The translations under genes and the position numbers were made by a program. Under the pieces are notes generated by a model, which did no database searches, had not been told where the DNA came from, and worked only from the letters and a program-made list of their open reading frames with translations. Of a DNA stretch of 64,000 bases, positions 47,304 to 58,812 are shown piece by piece. How positions within the stretch are numbered: position 1 is the first letter of the stretch; every line of letters starts with the position of its first letter. Source of the DNA: Corallium rubrum (lineage: Eukaryota > Cnidaria > Anthozoa > Scleralcyonacea > Coralliidae); assembly GCA_964035015.1 (NCBI GenBank), contig CAXIUP010000292.1, positions 349,201 to 413,200 on the forward strand, written 5' to 3'.

Positions 47304-47351
47304 ATGTGTCAGTATGAGTCTATTAATATGTGAAACTATTTATTTTATTTA

Positions 47352-47580
47352 GTTAAAAGCTTCTAGGACAGCGTCGGCCACGGTTGAAATCCAAATATTA
47401 CCATGGTTAAGTCACGTTGGCCTGAAAAACAGAGAAAAATCTTCTCGACGTTTCGAGCGAAGGCCCTTCGTCAGGAGAAATTAGTGTTCTCCTGATGAAG
47501 GGCCTTTGCTCGAAACGTCGAGAAGATTTTTCTCTGTTTTTCAGGCCAACTTGACTTAACCCTGGTAATATTTATTTTAT
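47352..47580. repeat. Inverted pair with hammerhead-like motifs, family 3
   Basis: Outer sequence TTAAAAGCTTCTAGGACAGC...GTTAAGTCACG matches the palindrome arms at 35.8-36.4 kb. Inside, a - strand copy (47441-47478) and a + strand copy (47488-47525) of CTGAYGA, GAAACGTC and GAGAAG face each other. Stem I (TTCTC/GAGAA) and the GTC triplet are good; stem II needs a bulged A. Confidence 0.5.
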
Positions 47581-47584
47581 TTAG

Positions 47585-47718
47585 GTTTGTTAGATGCTGA
47601 TGATGCTGACGACTTTCGTGCAAAATTGCTTTCTGTGAAAGAATCGTGGAATGCGAAGGAGCAACACTGCCTGCCAAAAGGAGTCGACCCCAAATTTTAT
47701 GAATACATACTCGGGAAG
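47585..47718 (+). CDS. MULE transposase, middle exon
   Basis: Phase 1 in, phase 0 out. LLDADDADDFRAKLLSVKE...YEYILGK matches the spacer part of MULE cores (LxxxxSxxEFxxKxxxLxxxW pattern). Confidence 0.6.
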
Positions 47719-48116
47719 GTTAGTAAAGGAATTTATATATTCATGCTGTAATAGCGAGTGTATCAGCAAAGACAGGTCCGTAGAATCTTGCCGTTTTCAC
47801 ACAAAAAAGCAAAGAATAAAAGGAAAGCTAAGTACAGGTATTATGAGAATGGGAAACTGCGCTGTTTATGTCTGTGAATTTTTTTAAAGTCACCGGCGAT
47901 GCCACATATATTGAAGCTACCGAATATTAAGAACTTATATTTTAATTAAACCGACCTACAAATTTTGGTTGTTAGATGGTTGGCTTGCAAAATTTATATT
48001 GGAAAATGTCTATATATCTATAGGCTATAGCAACGTTTTCTTTTAAATAACTATTCTATACTTGAAATTATGAATTTTAAATTTCATATTTACCAACCAA
48101 CCAATATACTTTATAG

Positions 48117-49518
48117 GCAGAAACTATTATCCACTGTATGCTACAGGAAAGTCGTCGAAATGTAGGACTGGGAGATCCCCCATCTCCGTATTACAACAAC
48201 ATTCCAGAATCTGCAAACGCTATGATTAAGCGTGGAGTTAACTTTAAAGCGAGCGAGATGACTGTATTTTGTCACGACATGAGCATGTTGATTTTACGCC
48301 AGAAAGAAGACGTCGAGTCTGCTTTGATAAACAAAGGGCCTTACCGACTAGCGCCAAAGTTTTCATCCTTCGAGATCCAACAGAGTACGTGGTTTAGGAT
48401 GACCGCCAAGCAGCGCGAGACACGTCTGAAGAGATTCCATGAGGCTAGAATGTCGGAACCGAATCCAGGTGATGATATTCCATCGAGCGATGCGGATGGT
48501 AGTTCACAGTCAAGTACATCCTCGATGGTGCGGGTTCATCTCTCCACCGACTTGATAGGTTCTGGTATCAGATCAGCTCCCGAAGTTATGCTGCGTTGCA
48601 TATCAGAGAAGGCAGAGAACTTATTAAACAAGGAAGGCTCAGTTGTGCAAGCACCTGAATCAACTGACAATATGGCTTTTGTAGTTGAAAGTCAGACCAC
48701 GGCGAAGCCTCATTATGTATCATTAGCGAAAAATGGTAAGGTGACCTGCCAAGATTGCCCCAATTGGAAAGCTGCGAAGATTTGCGCCCATGCTGTGGCT
48801 GCTGCAGAAAAGTCTGGTAAAACTACCAAGTATATTAAGTGGCTTCTAGAGAAAGGTCCCGGCAACATGAATGTCACATCTGGTAACATTTGATAGCAGC
48901 CGCGCTACTGGTAAGAAGGGTGGCAAAGCCTCCACAGCAAGGAGAAAGGGAGGGAGAACTGCCCAGCAAACCCCCGCTACTACTGTAGAGGATCGCCCTG
49001 GAATTGTGCCAGCAACATCATATTCGCATTTTGCGCCCACAATTCAAGCACCGACTGCTCTACCAACCGCAACGTTTATTCAGGCACCAGTGGCTCCGGT
49101 AACATTCCTCACTCAACCAGTGTTTCCCACCCTTGCAAGATCTATCAGTCCTGCAGTTGGGACTTTTGTGCTCAACCTTCTGCAATTTTGCCCTCCCTTG
49201 GTCCGTTGTTGCTATGGGTGCTCGCAGACCTTGAAGCCTGGAGGTGCCATCGCCAATCCACCACACGATATGTCAATCATTTCACGAATGAAAAGAGGCT
49301 TCCGAGCGACGCCGGGTGGTGAGATGATGTATAAGGAAGCAAATGTATATTTTCATGTGCATTTGAATTGCATCAGGATGAAGCAGCCGTATTTTCTTCC
49401 GCAGAGCACGGTGATCCCAAATTGGCTAATACCTCACCTAACCCCTGACCATCTACGTTTCTTGAGAGAGTTCGGATTGCAACTACAATTCTTTTATCAT
49501 CACGACACAAATTTTTAG
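48117..49518 (+). CDS. MULE transposase C-terminal exon with SWIM finger
   Basis: After TTTATAG: NNIPESANAMIKRGV, which carries the catalytic Glu in the MULE ESxN motif; WFRMTAKQR; a SWIM zinc finger CQDCPNWKAAKICAH (about 48746-48792); KKGGKASTARRKGGR; then a second zinc-type region LVRCCYGCSQTL...ANPPHDMSII and a C-terminal YFHVHLNCIRMKQP...IPNWLIPHLTPDHL common to animal MULE-type proteins. The frame changes once, between SGN (48888) and DSSRATGKK (48893 on). It ends at 49518 (HDTNF). Together with the two preceding exons this is only the 3' half of a transposase. Confidence 0.65.
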
Positions 49519-49569
49519 TGATGTTAGCATAACTATTTTGTTTAGTTACAGAACAGGGGCGTAGCGACT

Positions 49570-49800
49570 GGGTAGAGAACGTATAGAGTTTACATAATAG
49601 AGTTTACATAACATATAGAGTTTACATAATAGGGTTTACATAACATATAGAGTTTACATAACAGGGTTTACATAACATATAGAGTTTACATAATAGGCTT
49701 TACATAACAAATAGAGTTTACATACAGGTAATAAGGTTTACATAACAAATAGAGTATACATAATAGGGTTTACATAACAAGTAGAGTTTACATAATAGGG
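49570..49800 (+). repeat. Minisatellite AGAGTTTACATAA/TAGGGTTTACATAACA
   Basis: Six to seven copies of a roughly 33-bp unit, decaying into GGGTTT-rich sequence to about 49920. Confidence 0.75.
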
Positions 49801-50084
49801 TTTTGGGATGAAATAGGGTTTCTAGGTATAGAGTTTAGTATAGGGTGTAGGGTTTATACATATATTTACGCCTTTCGGGGTCAATATAGGTTTTTTGATC
49901 AATTTATAGGGTTTTAAATTTACATACGTTTTCACTGGCCAAGTTCAAACGTCGAACTTTTCATGTGCTGAATCAAATGTTAGTGACCTATTAAACGGCT
50001 TTGTTTCGACACATGAAAAATTCGACATTCGAACTTGTTCTAGACTATGGGACTGTGAGAAATAAACGTAGTTTTAATAGTGAC

Positions 50085-50240
50085 TTACGTGACTTTATCC
50101 CCATTTCCCGCGTTTTATCCCCATTTCCTCGTTTTATCCCCATTTCCGCGTTTTATCCCCATTTCCGCGTTTTATCCCCATTTCCGCCATTCCGCCGTTC
50201 CGCTTTCCGCCATTCCGCTTCCGCGTTTTATCCCAACCCG
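50085..50240 (+). repeat. Minisatellite CGTTTTATCCCCATTTCCG
   Basis: About seven copies of a 19-20-bp unit, then a CCGCCATTCCG variant. Confidence 0.75.
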
Positions 50241-50431
50241 TTTTTGAAGCCGTATAATAAACGGTCAACACTTGTTTCCAACTACCAAACTGATGTGACG
50301 TCATTTCATATCTTCGGTTCCATCTCGGCTTCCTTTCGGCAAACAAACTTCGGAAAACAAGCTAAGTAAACAACGACCACGTCAGTTTGTTCCCGCCATA
50401 TTTTAATTCTTCGCGACCGGTTTATAGTACA

Positions 50432-53400
50432 ATGGCTGCTCTCGAGATCACTGAAGCATCACTAAACCACACAAATTTGCATGAGAAAGATGGCACTACA
50501 CTGTTGAGCAAAGATAAAGCGTGCACATGGCATAAAATGTTAAAAGGTTCCACAAGCAATGTAAAACCTTTCTTAGGGAGGTAAGGTGGGATTTTTTTTT
50601 GTGCAGGAATTCTTTTACCAAAACCAATGCAAGATTTTTCTTTTACAATTTACAAAAATGTGAAATTATGCGTTTACATTCTACATGCACCATTTGGTGC
50701 CCAACCCCCCAATGATCAATTCCTATAAGTAGGGCTTATGTTATCACCACCAAGCCTCACTTTAACATCAGAACAGGTACAGTAGTAGCAAAGTGAAACT
50801 TGTTGGTGATAACAAGTGTGAGATATAGTCTCTTAAATAGCATCAGTATCTTCTGGGAGTGATTTGCAACAAGTTGAATAGCTAATGACTTCAACATGAG
50901 TGACCACGGATGTTTTGAGCTACCGTAGAGCAGATTGGGAGGTCTGCCCCCCCCCCCCAGCCACACCCCATATTGCAAGATTTTTAGCCTCAAGGGAGTG
51001 GAATGTTAAGGGTGTCAAAGCACTGACTCAGCTCAGTACAAGTTAAGTCTGTGAACACTCACACAATTCCTGCATTGGTGGAAATAGTTTTAGCAAACTT
51101 AAATGCGAGTCTTACAGGTATGGGTATTTACCAGCAAAAAAGCATTACAAGCTTTTTCCTTTTTCATTTACTTGCATTTCATAATATTAAATTATATGCT
51201 AAATCTCCCTGAATCAACAAGCAATTGTGCAAGGAGTGTTCACACACCTTATCTACTGTACACACCTTATTTACTTATTTACTGTATTATAAATGTTTTC
51301 TATGTACAGTATTATAAAAATATATTCACTGATATCCATAGCTGCTACAAGTCATAGTTTACTGTATTTGACATATGCTCAATTTTACTGAGTTAGCCTC
51401 TTGATGGTTAAACATCTTTCTGTCACATGGTTTTCTGTGACTATAACATAAGCATGACCATGCTGTAATTAGATGCTTTAACCTAGTCACAGAAATGTTA
51501 GAATATTTCCCTGTAAACAAAGACGACACATCTCCCAACCCATCTTAACAAGACAGTTTGCTTGGTTATAATAGATTAGCAAAAATAATTTGATAAAGGG
51601 CAAATATTTACAATTTACATGTAACAAGTAATGTAACAAGTACAGAAGCTAATCGGCAGTGATAGACTTTAAACAACATTCCTATTGATTTAGATCCATT
51701 CAGCAAAGCAAGGAAGGTATACTTTAAAGACGGTAAAATTCCTTTCGATGGAGCTCCTTTTAGCATCATTGGCACAAAGGGATTTGACTGCAAACATGGT
51801 CCTGATAGGAAAAAGGCATTGAAATCCAAATTAGCTGCACATAAGGTTTGTACACTGATATTGTTCTAAGAATGGGCAAGGCAGGGGTGGGTGTATTTTC
51901 CCATACAGCCAAACCCAATGTTCAACAAAACCTTTCACTAGTTTATAGCAAAGCAGAGCCAGTGAGAAATGATACATGTACAGTAAGTACATCTAGGTCA
52001 ATAATTCACTCAAGGTACACATACGTATTATTGTAATACCATTGACCAGATTTTTCTTATCACAAGTTGAAGTATGCCTCTCCCCACTCCAACTGAAAAT
52101 ATTTCTGGTGGCACTACTGAACTTTACAAATCATAGTTATTTTTATTTAACTTGTTAGACACAGTAAAATATTTTGGCGTTAGACAGTTAACAAATAAAT
52201 TCCATTTTCACCTTGTCTGTTCAGTTAAAGATGCACAGATGATGTCACAGCGTGGTAAGAGCAAAAAAGTGGCTCAGTCGAGACGCAGTCGAGTAGGTCA
52301 CTGATGTTCTTACCACTTACTGAACAGACAACAAAAAAAATGGAATACAGTACAAAAATTTAAAAGGTTTTCATCGAAACTCTTGCCGGATTTTGGGGCA
52401 TCATCTGATGTGTCCATGTGTCTGTCCTCTTAAGCCTGGTTGCCATAGACGCAAGAGCCGCCGATTTGTCGGTGTCCTGTCGGCGACTTAGCCTGCGACC
52501 GAACGCCGGCAAGGAATTTTTAAAGGAACAGATTGTGCCGGTATGCCGGCGGTGCCGCAGTCACATCGACGACTGCGCTAGAAAAGTTGAATTTGGTGCA
52601 ACTTTCAACGTTCCAGCGGTGCCGCCGAACTACGAATTTTTTATGGAAACGTCTGACGCCGACATGCCGGCGAGGACGCCGTCTCTATAACATATCATGT
52701 GATCAATGTTAGCCAATCGAAGTATGGGTAGGAGGCGCCATAAATGTAATCATTTCCTCAAGCCTCGTGCCGGCAGCGCCGCCGAGGTACTCAGCAACCA
52801 GACGCAGGCACCGCAGTCACATTCTCAACTTTGCCGGCAATGACTGCGGTCGGCAGAACGCCGGCATGTTGGCGGCTCTTACGGCTATATGGAAATGGGC
52901 AACAATAGAACCAATAAAAAGACGCATAGCAACCAGGGTATTGCATAAAGTAAGACATTTTTGGCTAGCTCGGGCAGCAATGGGTCAATAATCGCTGTTT
53001 TACTCCACAGAATGAAGACCACTCATTTAAAAAGAGAAGGTTCTTGCTTCAAAATACAATAAAGTTCGACGGTCCAGCAAATATCAGCCTATCAGAAGTG
53101 ATAAAATTTCCTGGTTACAAGGTGCAGTATACAATACTACAGTCAGTATACAGTCATGTAATTATGCATCAGTCAATTCCAGCGTTGCCCACCCGGGCAT
53201 TTACTGTACATTCTTTAACGGTTGGGCAAGAGACGCTACAAATGCCCCACCCGGGGGAAAATGGATGGCAAATGCCCCGTCCCAGGGCGGATCTACATAC
53301 TTTCAGGCGATAGCGTCTTTAGTTTGACTCGAGAAGTTGGATGGATTTCGTCAGGATATTAACATTAAGGAAAATCCTAGCATGTTGATAGTCTTTAGAT

Positions 53401-54619
53401 TCAGACCATCTATGATTCAGACACAAGCTGCATGTTTTGAGCTTCTGTGACTGTGTTGTGTTTCTGAAACTTTTTCCCAAAAAAACAATCCATTTGAAAG
53501 TCTATTTGCATAAATACATGCACATACTGACATACACAACGATTCCAAAAGCGTGTGTAAAAATAAAATAGCAGCAACCACAATGTCAATGGGTAGACTA
53601 ATCCCCGGCCCCATGTAAATACTGAGAACAAATGCTCCATCCCCGCGCAAAAAAACCCTGCAAATGCCCGGCGTTGTCCCAGGGGGGTGGGCAACGCTGG
53701 AATTGACTGATGCATTATCTAAAATATTCTATTTACAGTATTCGTGTCTGTGTTGTATCAGATATACGAGCTCTTGCGTTTGACTTGAGCTTGTACATGT
53801 ATAACCACTACAACATGGCTCGTACAGTGTATTGTAAAACTGAGTACATTAAGAGCAGGGAGCACTGTGGCTTCTCTCTTTAAACTAATAAACTAGTGGG
53901 ACACCAAGACTAGACTGAAGTATTATGGGCCTCTATCAATATGAAGGCTACCTGTAGCTCCCACGATAGAGCTGGTAAGTTTAGTCTTAGATGAATGTAG
54001 AGTACACCCTGTATGTCTTGGATGAATGTGCTCATTAACTAGGAAGAAAGTGCCTATAGGCGGATCACTTATGAAACACAAAATAACTGTGGAGTAACAT
54101 TACAGCCATGTAATAGTATATTTAGTTACATAGGTATGACCTAGATGTCAGACTATTGCAACACTTGGCATAATTGTATTTGGAAACAAAAGCGACTGTG
54201 GTAGAAAATATCTGAAATTTTATATCACAATGGTGCCCATACTGTATCTGGCAGTGTACCCCCCCCCCCCCCCAGACACTTCCACAGCCTAAGGTTGTAC
54301 CACAGTTGTTGTACGTGTACAAGGGTTTCTGCCAGTATGTGTACAGTACACGCTGTAAATTACTCTGTCATTGAATAATCACAGCTGCAGATGGTGATCA
54401 TACCTGTAACCTTCTAGAAATCACTTAGTCTGACGCTTTATTTCCAACAACTTACATTGACATGAATTGCAGGTTAGAGAAGATACAGAGCGCATCAGAA
54501 GGGACATGTCCGAAAGACTTAAGAGTGACATAAACAAAGGAGATAAACCTGTTTTTGAACGCAGAATCTACATACAATTGCCAAAAGAGGATGACCACAA
54601 AGATCATGTCATTGGAGAG
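50432..54619 (+). CDS. CARF-MULE gene, 5' exons with CARF (ALS2CR8)-type domain
   Basis: ATG 50432 (MAALEITEASL) to a GTAAGG donor near 50580; an exon ending 51844 (LDPFSKARKVYF...DGAPFSIIGTKGFDCKHGPDRK); 53011-53121 (RFLLQNTIKFDGPANISLSEVIKFPGYK); and 54473-54619 (VREDTER... to FERRIYIQLPKEDDHKDHVIGE). The order GAPF..IG....CKHG, then a CPA-like strand, then FPGY and a conserved QLP matches the N-terminal domain of calcium-responsive transcription factor (CARF). One expected Cys reads Gly here (FDGPANI). The join between the first two exons is not settled in phase. Confidence 0.55.
52435..52905. mobile_element. GC-rich MITE in an intron
   Basis: Ends GGTTGCCATAGACGCAAGAGCCGCC and inverted GTTGCCCATTTCC...TAAGAGCCGCC; interior rich in GCCGGC and CGGCGAC. 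Much more GC than its surroundings. Confidence 0.5.
53166..53713. mobile_element. MITE with 5-bp ATTAT duplication, in an intron
   Basis: Inverted ends GCATCAGTCAATTCCAGCGT, flanked by ATTAT at 53161-53165 and 53714-53718. Interior carries TGCCCCACCCGGG-type blocks. No coding capacity. Confidence 0.7.
53719..54472. other. Intron sequence, no gene seen
   Basis: Contains a C-run near 54260-54274. No supported exon. Confidence 0.45.
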
Positions 54620-54761
54620 GTATGTCTGCTGTACCATTCTGCAATGAACTTTACGGTTCTAGTTTGAGCAAGCAAAATCCACAATATATTTTGCAATACA
54701 TGTAATTACCAGTAGTCCAGTCAGACAGATTTCTTGATTTCTGTAAATGCTTTTACTCTAG

Positions 54762-56578
54762 GTTGGTGGTATTCTGCAACCTACTGACAAAAGTCTGGCA
54801 ACCAAGATTGAAGTTCTTGTTGGTGAAGGTGTGAAAACTGGATGAAATGAAAAGGCACCTGAAGGAATATGTAAAGATGAACTATTTCCATCAAAAACCC
54901 CACCACCAACCACAAACAGGCGTTACTATCCCACAGACATGGACATCAGAAACCACATGTACCGGGCGTCAGTGAAGCACATGTTGTCTAAAATAGATCA
55001 AGAAAACCTTGAGAAGAAAATCAAAAAATGGCATCAAGAACATCCAGAAGACAGTTTCTTCTTTAGACCGTGTGCTTTGTCTCCATCACCTTCTTTGGCA
55101 GAGGAAGATAACAAAACAAGTGAAAATGGCATAACTGTACAAGCAGATGTTACTCAAGACCTTCTGTTTGCCCATCAAACAACCTGGCAGAAACGCTTAA
55201 TGAGCCGATATGGAAATGAAATTACCCTGCTTGACGCAACTTACAAGACAATCAGATATGAGCTCCCATTATTTTTCCTCGTTATAAAAACCAATGCTAA
55301 TTACCTAGTTGTTGGAAGTTTTATAATTCAGAAGGAGACAACAGTGTCAATAGAAGAAGCACTAGGCATCTTTCGTGAATGGAACCCTACCTGGAAGCCA
55401 CAGTTTTTTATGACTGACTTTTGTCACGAGGAGATAAATGCTATTGAGAATACATTCACTGGTAAGAGTTTAATTTACAGTCTACTCTATAATAATACAG
55501 GTATATATTACATTACATGTTATGCAAATATCTAAACAACAAATGTAAGAGCTAAGCCTTGATTTATACACGACTACACTGTACAGTATACTATAAGCAG
55601 AGTAATATGATCTGACTGCAGGGACCAAGGTCCGTTTCTGGTTGAATGTATCAGTTTACTGACCACTAAAATTAATGACAGAATTGGACCTTATACTATT
55701 GACCTTTCCACTCATTAATGTACATTTATGTGCTGTTTTTGTTTAACAGAAACAACCACCTACATCTGTGATTTTCACCGCGAACAATGCTGGGAAAGAT
55801 GGCTTCGTAAAACTGACAATGGGTTGACTGAAAGCAGACAGGAGGTCTTGATATTGCTGCGCAAAGTTGCTAAATCCTCAACAGAAGAGTCTTTTCAACA
55901 GAATTTGCGTTTACTTAAGGGAAGTAACTTCTGGGTAGCAAATCCCAATCTACGAAAATGGTTTGGAAACACATGGCTGGTAGAGGCCAAGGTAGATTAT
56001 GTATTGCAATTAAAAAGGTTCCTTTAAGGGTTACTGTTTCTAAATTTAGAGATACATTAACGGGATTTAGCAAGCTGGTGTGAAAAAGCACAGAAAGGGA
56101 TGGACAATATGTTGCTATTGTAGGCCAGGGACTGCAAAGGTGGAGGGAAAGCTCTCCCTGCATGAAAGCATTTCAGGCCCTTTAATAGAGAGAATAAAAA
56201 AAATATTCCTGGGGGCATGCCTCCGGGTCTCCCTAGAGGTTTCTCCCGCCTTCAGCGCTTAAAACCCACTCTGTGGTCCCTGTATAGTGTATGCTAAGTT
56301 CCTTTAACTCATTACACTTATTTGGTACAGATTGGACACTTATGCATCAATCATTTATGAGTTTTGCCATTGCCTAATACTGACCTTAATTCTAAATTAT
56401 AGCGATGGGTGTGGGCCTACAGACAGAACAGGTTTATGGTCAGCATCAATACTAACAATGGCATTGAACGTCAGAACGAATCCCTGAAATACCAATACCT
56501 GAAGAAGAAAAACAATAGCAGCCTAAGTGGAATGATTACAATATTGATAGAATAATTTTTACCTGATAAATACAACAG
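54762..56578 (+). CDS. CARF-MULE gene, central exons with MULE DDE core
   Basis: Exons 54762-55461, 55750-55991 and 56403-56578, with matching phases at the first junction. RRYYPTDMDIRNHM...; LLFAHQTTWQKRLMSRYG; first Asp in EITLLDATYKT (about 55235); second Asp in PQFFMTDFCHEEINAIENTF (about 55415); the CDFHREQCWERWLRK motif; RWVWAYRQNRFMV; catalytic Glu in TNNGIERQNESLKYQYL (about 56457). The frame slips out and back around 54835-54880 and one in-frame TAA lies near 56550, so either this copy is mildly decayed or the sequence has errors. Confidence 0.7.
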
Positions 56579-56615
56579 GTACTGTTGGAATCGAATTAAA
56601 ATAATATAATAGAAT

Positions 56616-56674
56616 CTTGGGAACACAGTGGCTGGTATATCTATTATAGATACACCAGCCACTGTGTTCCCAAG
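56616..56674. repeat. Perfect 21-bp-arm palindrome
   Basis: CTTGGGAACACAGTGGCTGG and its reverse complement separated by about 15 bases, immediately before the MITE. Confidence 0.7.
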
Positions 56675-56700
56675 GTGTCAGAAGAATGTAAAATGCTTTT

Positions 56701-57499
56701 CCTAGGAATATCGCCCCCTTTAGAAATTTCGCCCCCTTCTCGATTTCGATTTAAAATCAAAACATGACAAGAACATTGTTTAGTAAATTTAAGATTCAAG
56801 GGATCGTCAGACAACCCGTTCAACCCCGTGAAGTTATAGACAATAGAAAGTTGAAAAAGCTGGTACAGCGGCGAACTAGCAGCTAAAGTCACGGCGTTAA
56901 ACAGATCGACATATCGCAAAGCCTGTCTGGTCAATGTCGCGACGCAAAAAATTAACAGTTCTACCTCTGGAACCAGGGTACTCTTATGAAAGATAGAAGT
57001 GCCTCCAATTCTGAAGGGACTTTAAGATCCTGACAACGGACTACGGCAGAAAGTTTAAGAGTGGTATTAAATATTGTTGTATTTATACATTCATAATCGC
57101 ACGGACTCATTTTGTTCTTAAATTCTTGAGGAAAAACACTTGTTCGATCTATGTTAGTCGCGAGAGTAAGGTTAAGCTTTCCCAAGGCTTCTGTAGCGAC
57201 TCGGGTTCCGCGTTGTCTGTGCAACGTGAAAATGCTTTTCATGCACGTTGTCAACAGAGTCACGACGGCAATTACTCTTGGGAACCGACATCGTTTGCAA
57301 ACGTTCTTTGTATATGACATAAAATCCTAGTGTTCAAACACGTTGCCGCAGTAGTTTTATCTCGACTGGCTTCCATAATGCATCTGCTGTTGCCACATAT
57401 TGAAGGCAATATAAATGTTTGCCAATTTGGGCAATTTCTGTTTTGCGACTAAAGGGGAGGGCGAAATTCCTAAAGGTAAAGGGGGGCGATATTCCTAGG
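56701..57499. mobile_element. 0.8 kb MITE with CCTAGGAATATCGCCCCC ends
   Basis: Both ends read CCTAGGAATATCGCCCCC then TTTA...RAAATTTCGCCC in inverted orientation. Beyond the right end the sequence turns back as a palindrome (AATATCGCCCCC). The longest internal - strand frame (56961-57320) has no recognisable domain. Confidence 0.6.
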
Positions 57500-57659
57500 A
57501 ATATCGCCCCCCCCCCGCCCCCCGAGGGGCGATATTACGGCGGGACGGATTTCCTGGTACACTGGTACATCAATAAGGAATTTTTCAGATTAAGATATGA
57601 AGTTGCTTCTGGCGTTATGTAATACATATTAATTATTAAATATTTTAGATAAATAGAGA

Positions 57660-57750
57660 ATAATATCGATGTGCGGAAATATGACATTTATTTCGAGTGT
57701 TGACCAGGATATCCTGTTCAGCACGAGAAATAAATGTCACATTTCTAAAC
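57660..57750. repeat. Short foldback
   Basis: GAAATATGACATTTATTTCG and inverted GAAATGTGACATTTATTTCT around CAGGATATCCTG. Confidence 0.6.
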
Positions 57751-57974
57751 ATCCATGTATTGTTCTGTATATTAATAAAAAATTGTCCTATTGCCTTGCA
57801 AAAATTGCATTAAACTATAATGCTGATTCAGTGTTCTCAAACTCATTAATTAATAATTCATAAGATGAAAACAAAGGAAATCAGTACCACGACCAGTACC
57901 GGTCTTAATTAGCATAGAATTTTGCCAACTTTCAACCTGATTTTCTCATAAAATACTGATTTGTTTGAGAAGCT

Positions 57975-58110
57975 AGATCAAACACTCGAAAGAGCGTCCC
58001 ATCCTCTCTCCAGTCACCTCGAAATTGGTTAAAAAACTCGGCCTACGGCCTCGTTTTTCAACCACTTCTGGGTGACTGGATATCGGATGAAACACTCTTC
58101 CTCGTGTTTG
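57975..58110. repeat. Foldback, CACTCG/TCCAGTCACC arms
   Basis: AACACTCGAAAGAGCGTCCC...CCAGTCACCTCGAAATTGGTT against inverted AACACGAGGAAGAGTGTTTC...CCAGTCACCCAGAAGTGGTT, with a short loop (CTCGGCCTACGGCCTCG). Confidence 0.6.
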
Positions 58111-58812
58111 ATCTATTACATAATAGTCATATGTGCGATTATCATAAATAATCACATATGTGAGATTATCACTTTTATTAGTAGCGGAAAAATCAATAAA
58201 ACACTCTATTTAATATAATAAAAATTAATAATTACCATAATACCACCTATCTACTGTAGTACTGTATCTATCTACCAAGGGGCATCACTACCAGGGGGCA
58301 ACATACTAAAAATAAAGAAAAAGAATACAGTCAGGCTACAGTAAATAGTCGGAAAAAATAGATGGTGGAAGTCCTGTATTAAGCTCAGGCAAAATGTGTT
58401 TTGGGAAAGCAGGACTAATTAAAATTCCCTTCTGGTTTGACTTTAAACATTTACACATACAGGTAAGTAGGAAAAAACCCATTTCGGGCAATTTGTAAAT
58501 TTAGCTGGCCAGTCCCCCAATCAAAGTCTCAGTGATTAAAATATGTGTACATGTATACATGTACACTGCAGGAAGGTTGGTGTTGCCAAAACATGGAATG
58601 AGATTCCTAATATTTTAGGCAAAGGCCTTTAGAAATTTTATAATTCCATGTTTTCATATGGCAGTACACCAACCTTCCTAGTATACAGATGGCATAATTA
58701 TTTCAACACTGGCTGGCTAGTACCGTATGCAAAACACTGCATTTATTCCAAAGTCTTTGTGAGTTCACCATGCCCCTGACGCACCTAATTTTTTGCATTT
58801 ACTCACTCGACA
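58111..58812. other. Intron sequence, no gene seen
   Basis: AT-rich; a TACTGTA/TACAGTA-rich stretch. No supported exon before the acceptor at 58812. Confidence 0.4.

Larger units (their letters stand above)
45066..47584. other. Intron of the MULE gene filled with repeats
   Basis: No coding evidence. Contains (TA)n at 45490-45563, the 850-bp foldback, the TA/TG tract at 47214-47299 and the inverted pair at 47352-47580. Confidence 0.6.

Noticed and set aside
52418-52991. Two GC-rich open frames
   Set aside because: They fall within a foldback MITE; the frames are by-products of its CG-rich repeats.
56961-57320. 119-codon - strand open frame
   Set aside because: Inside a MITE, no recognised motif, and no flanking exons.
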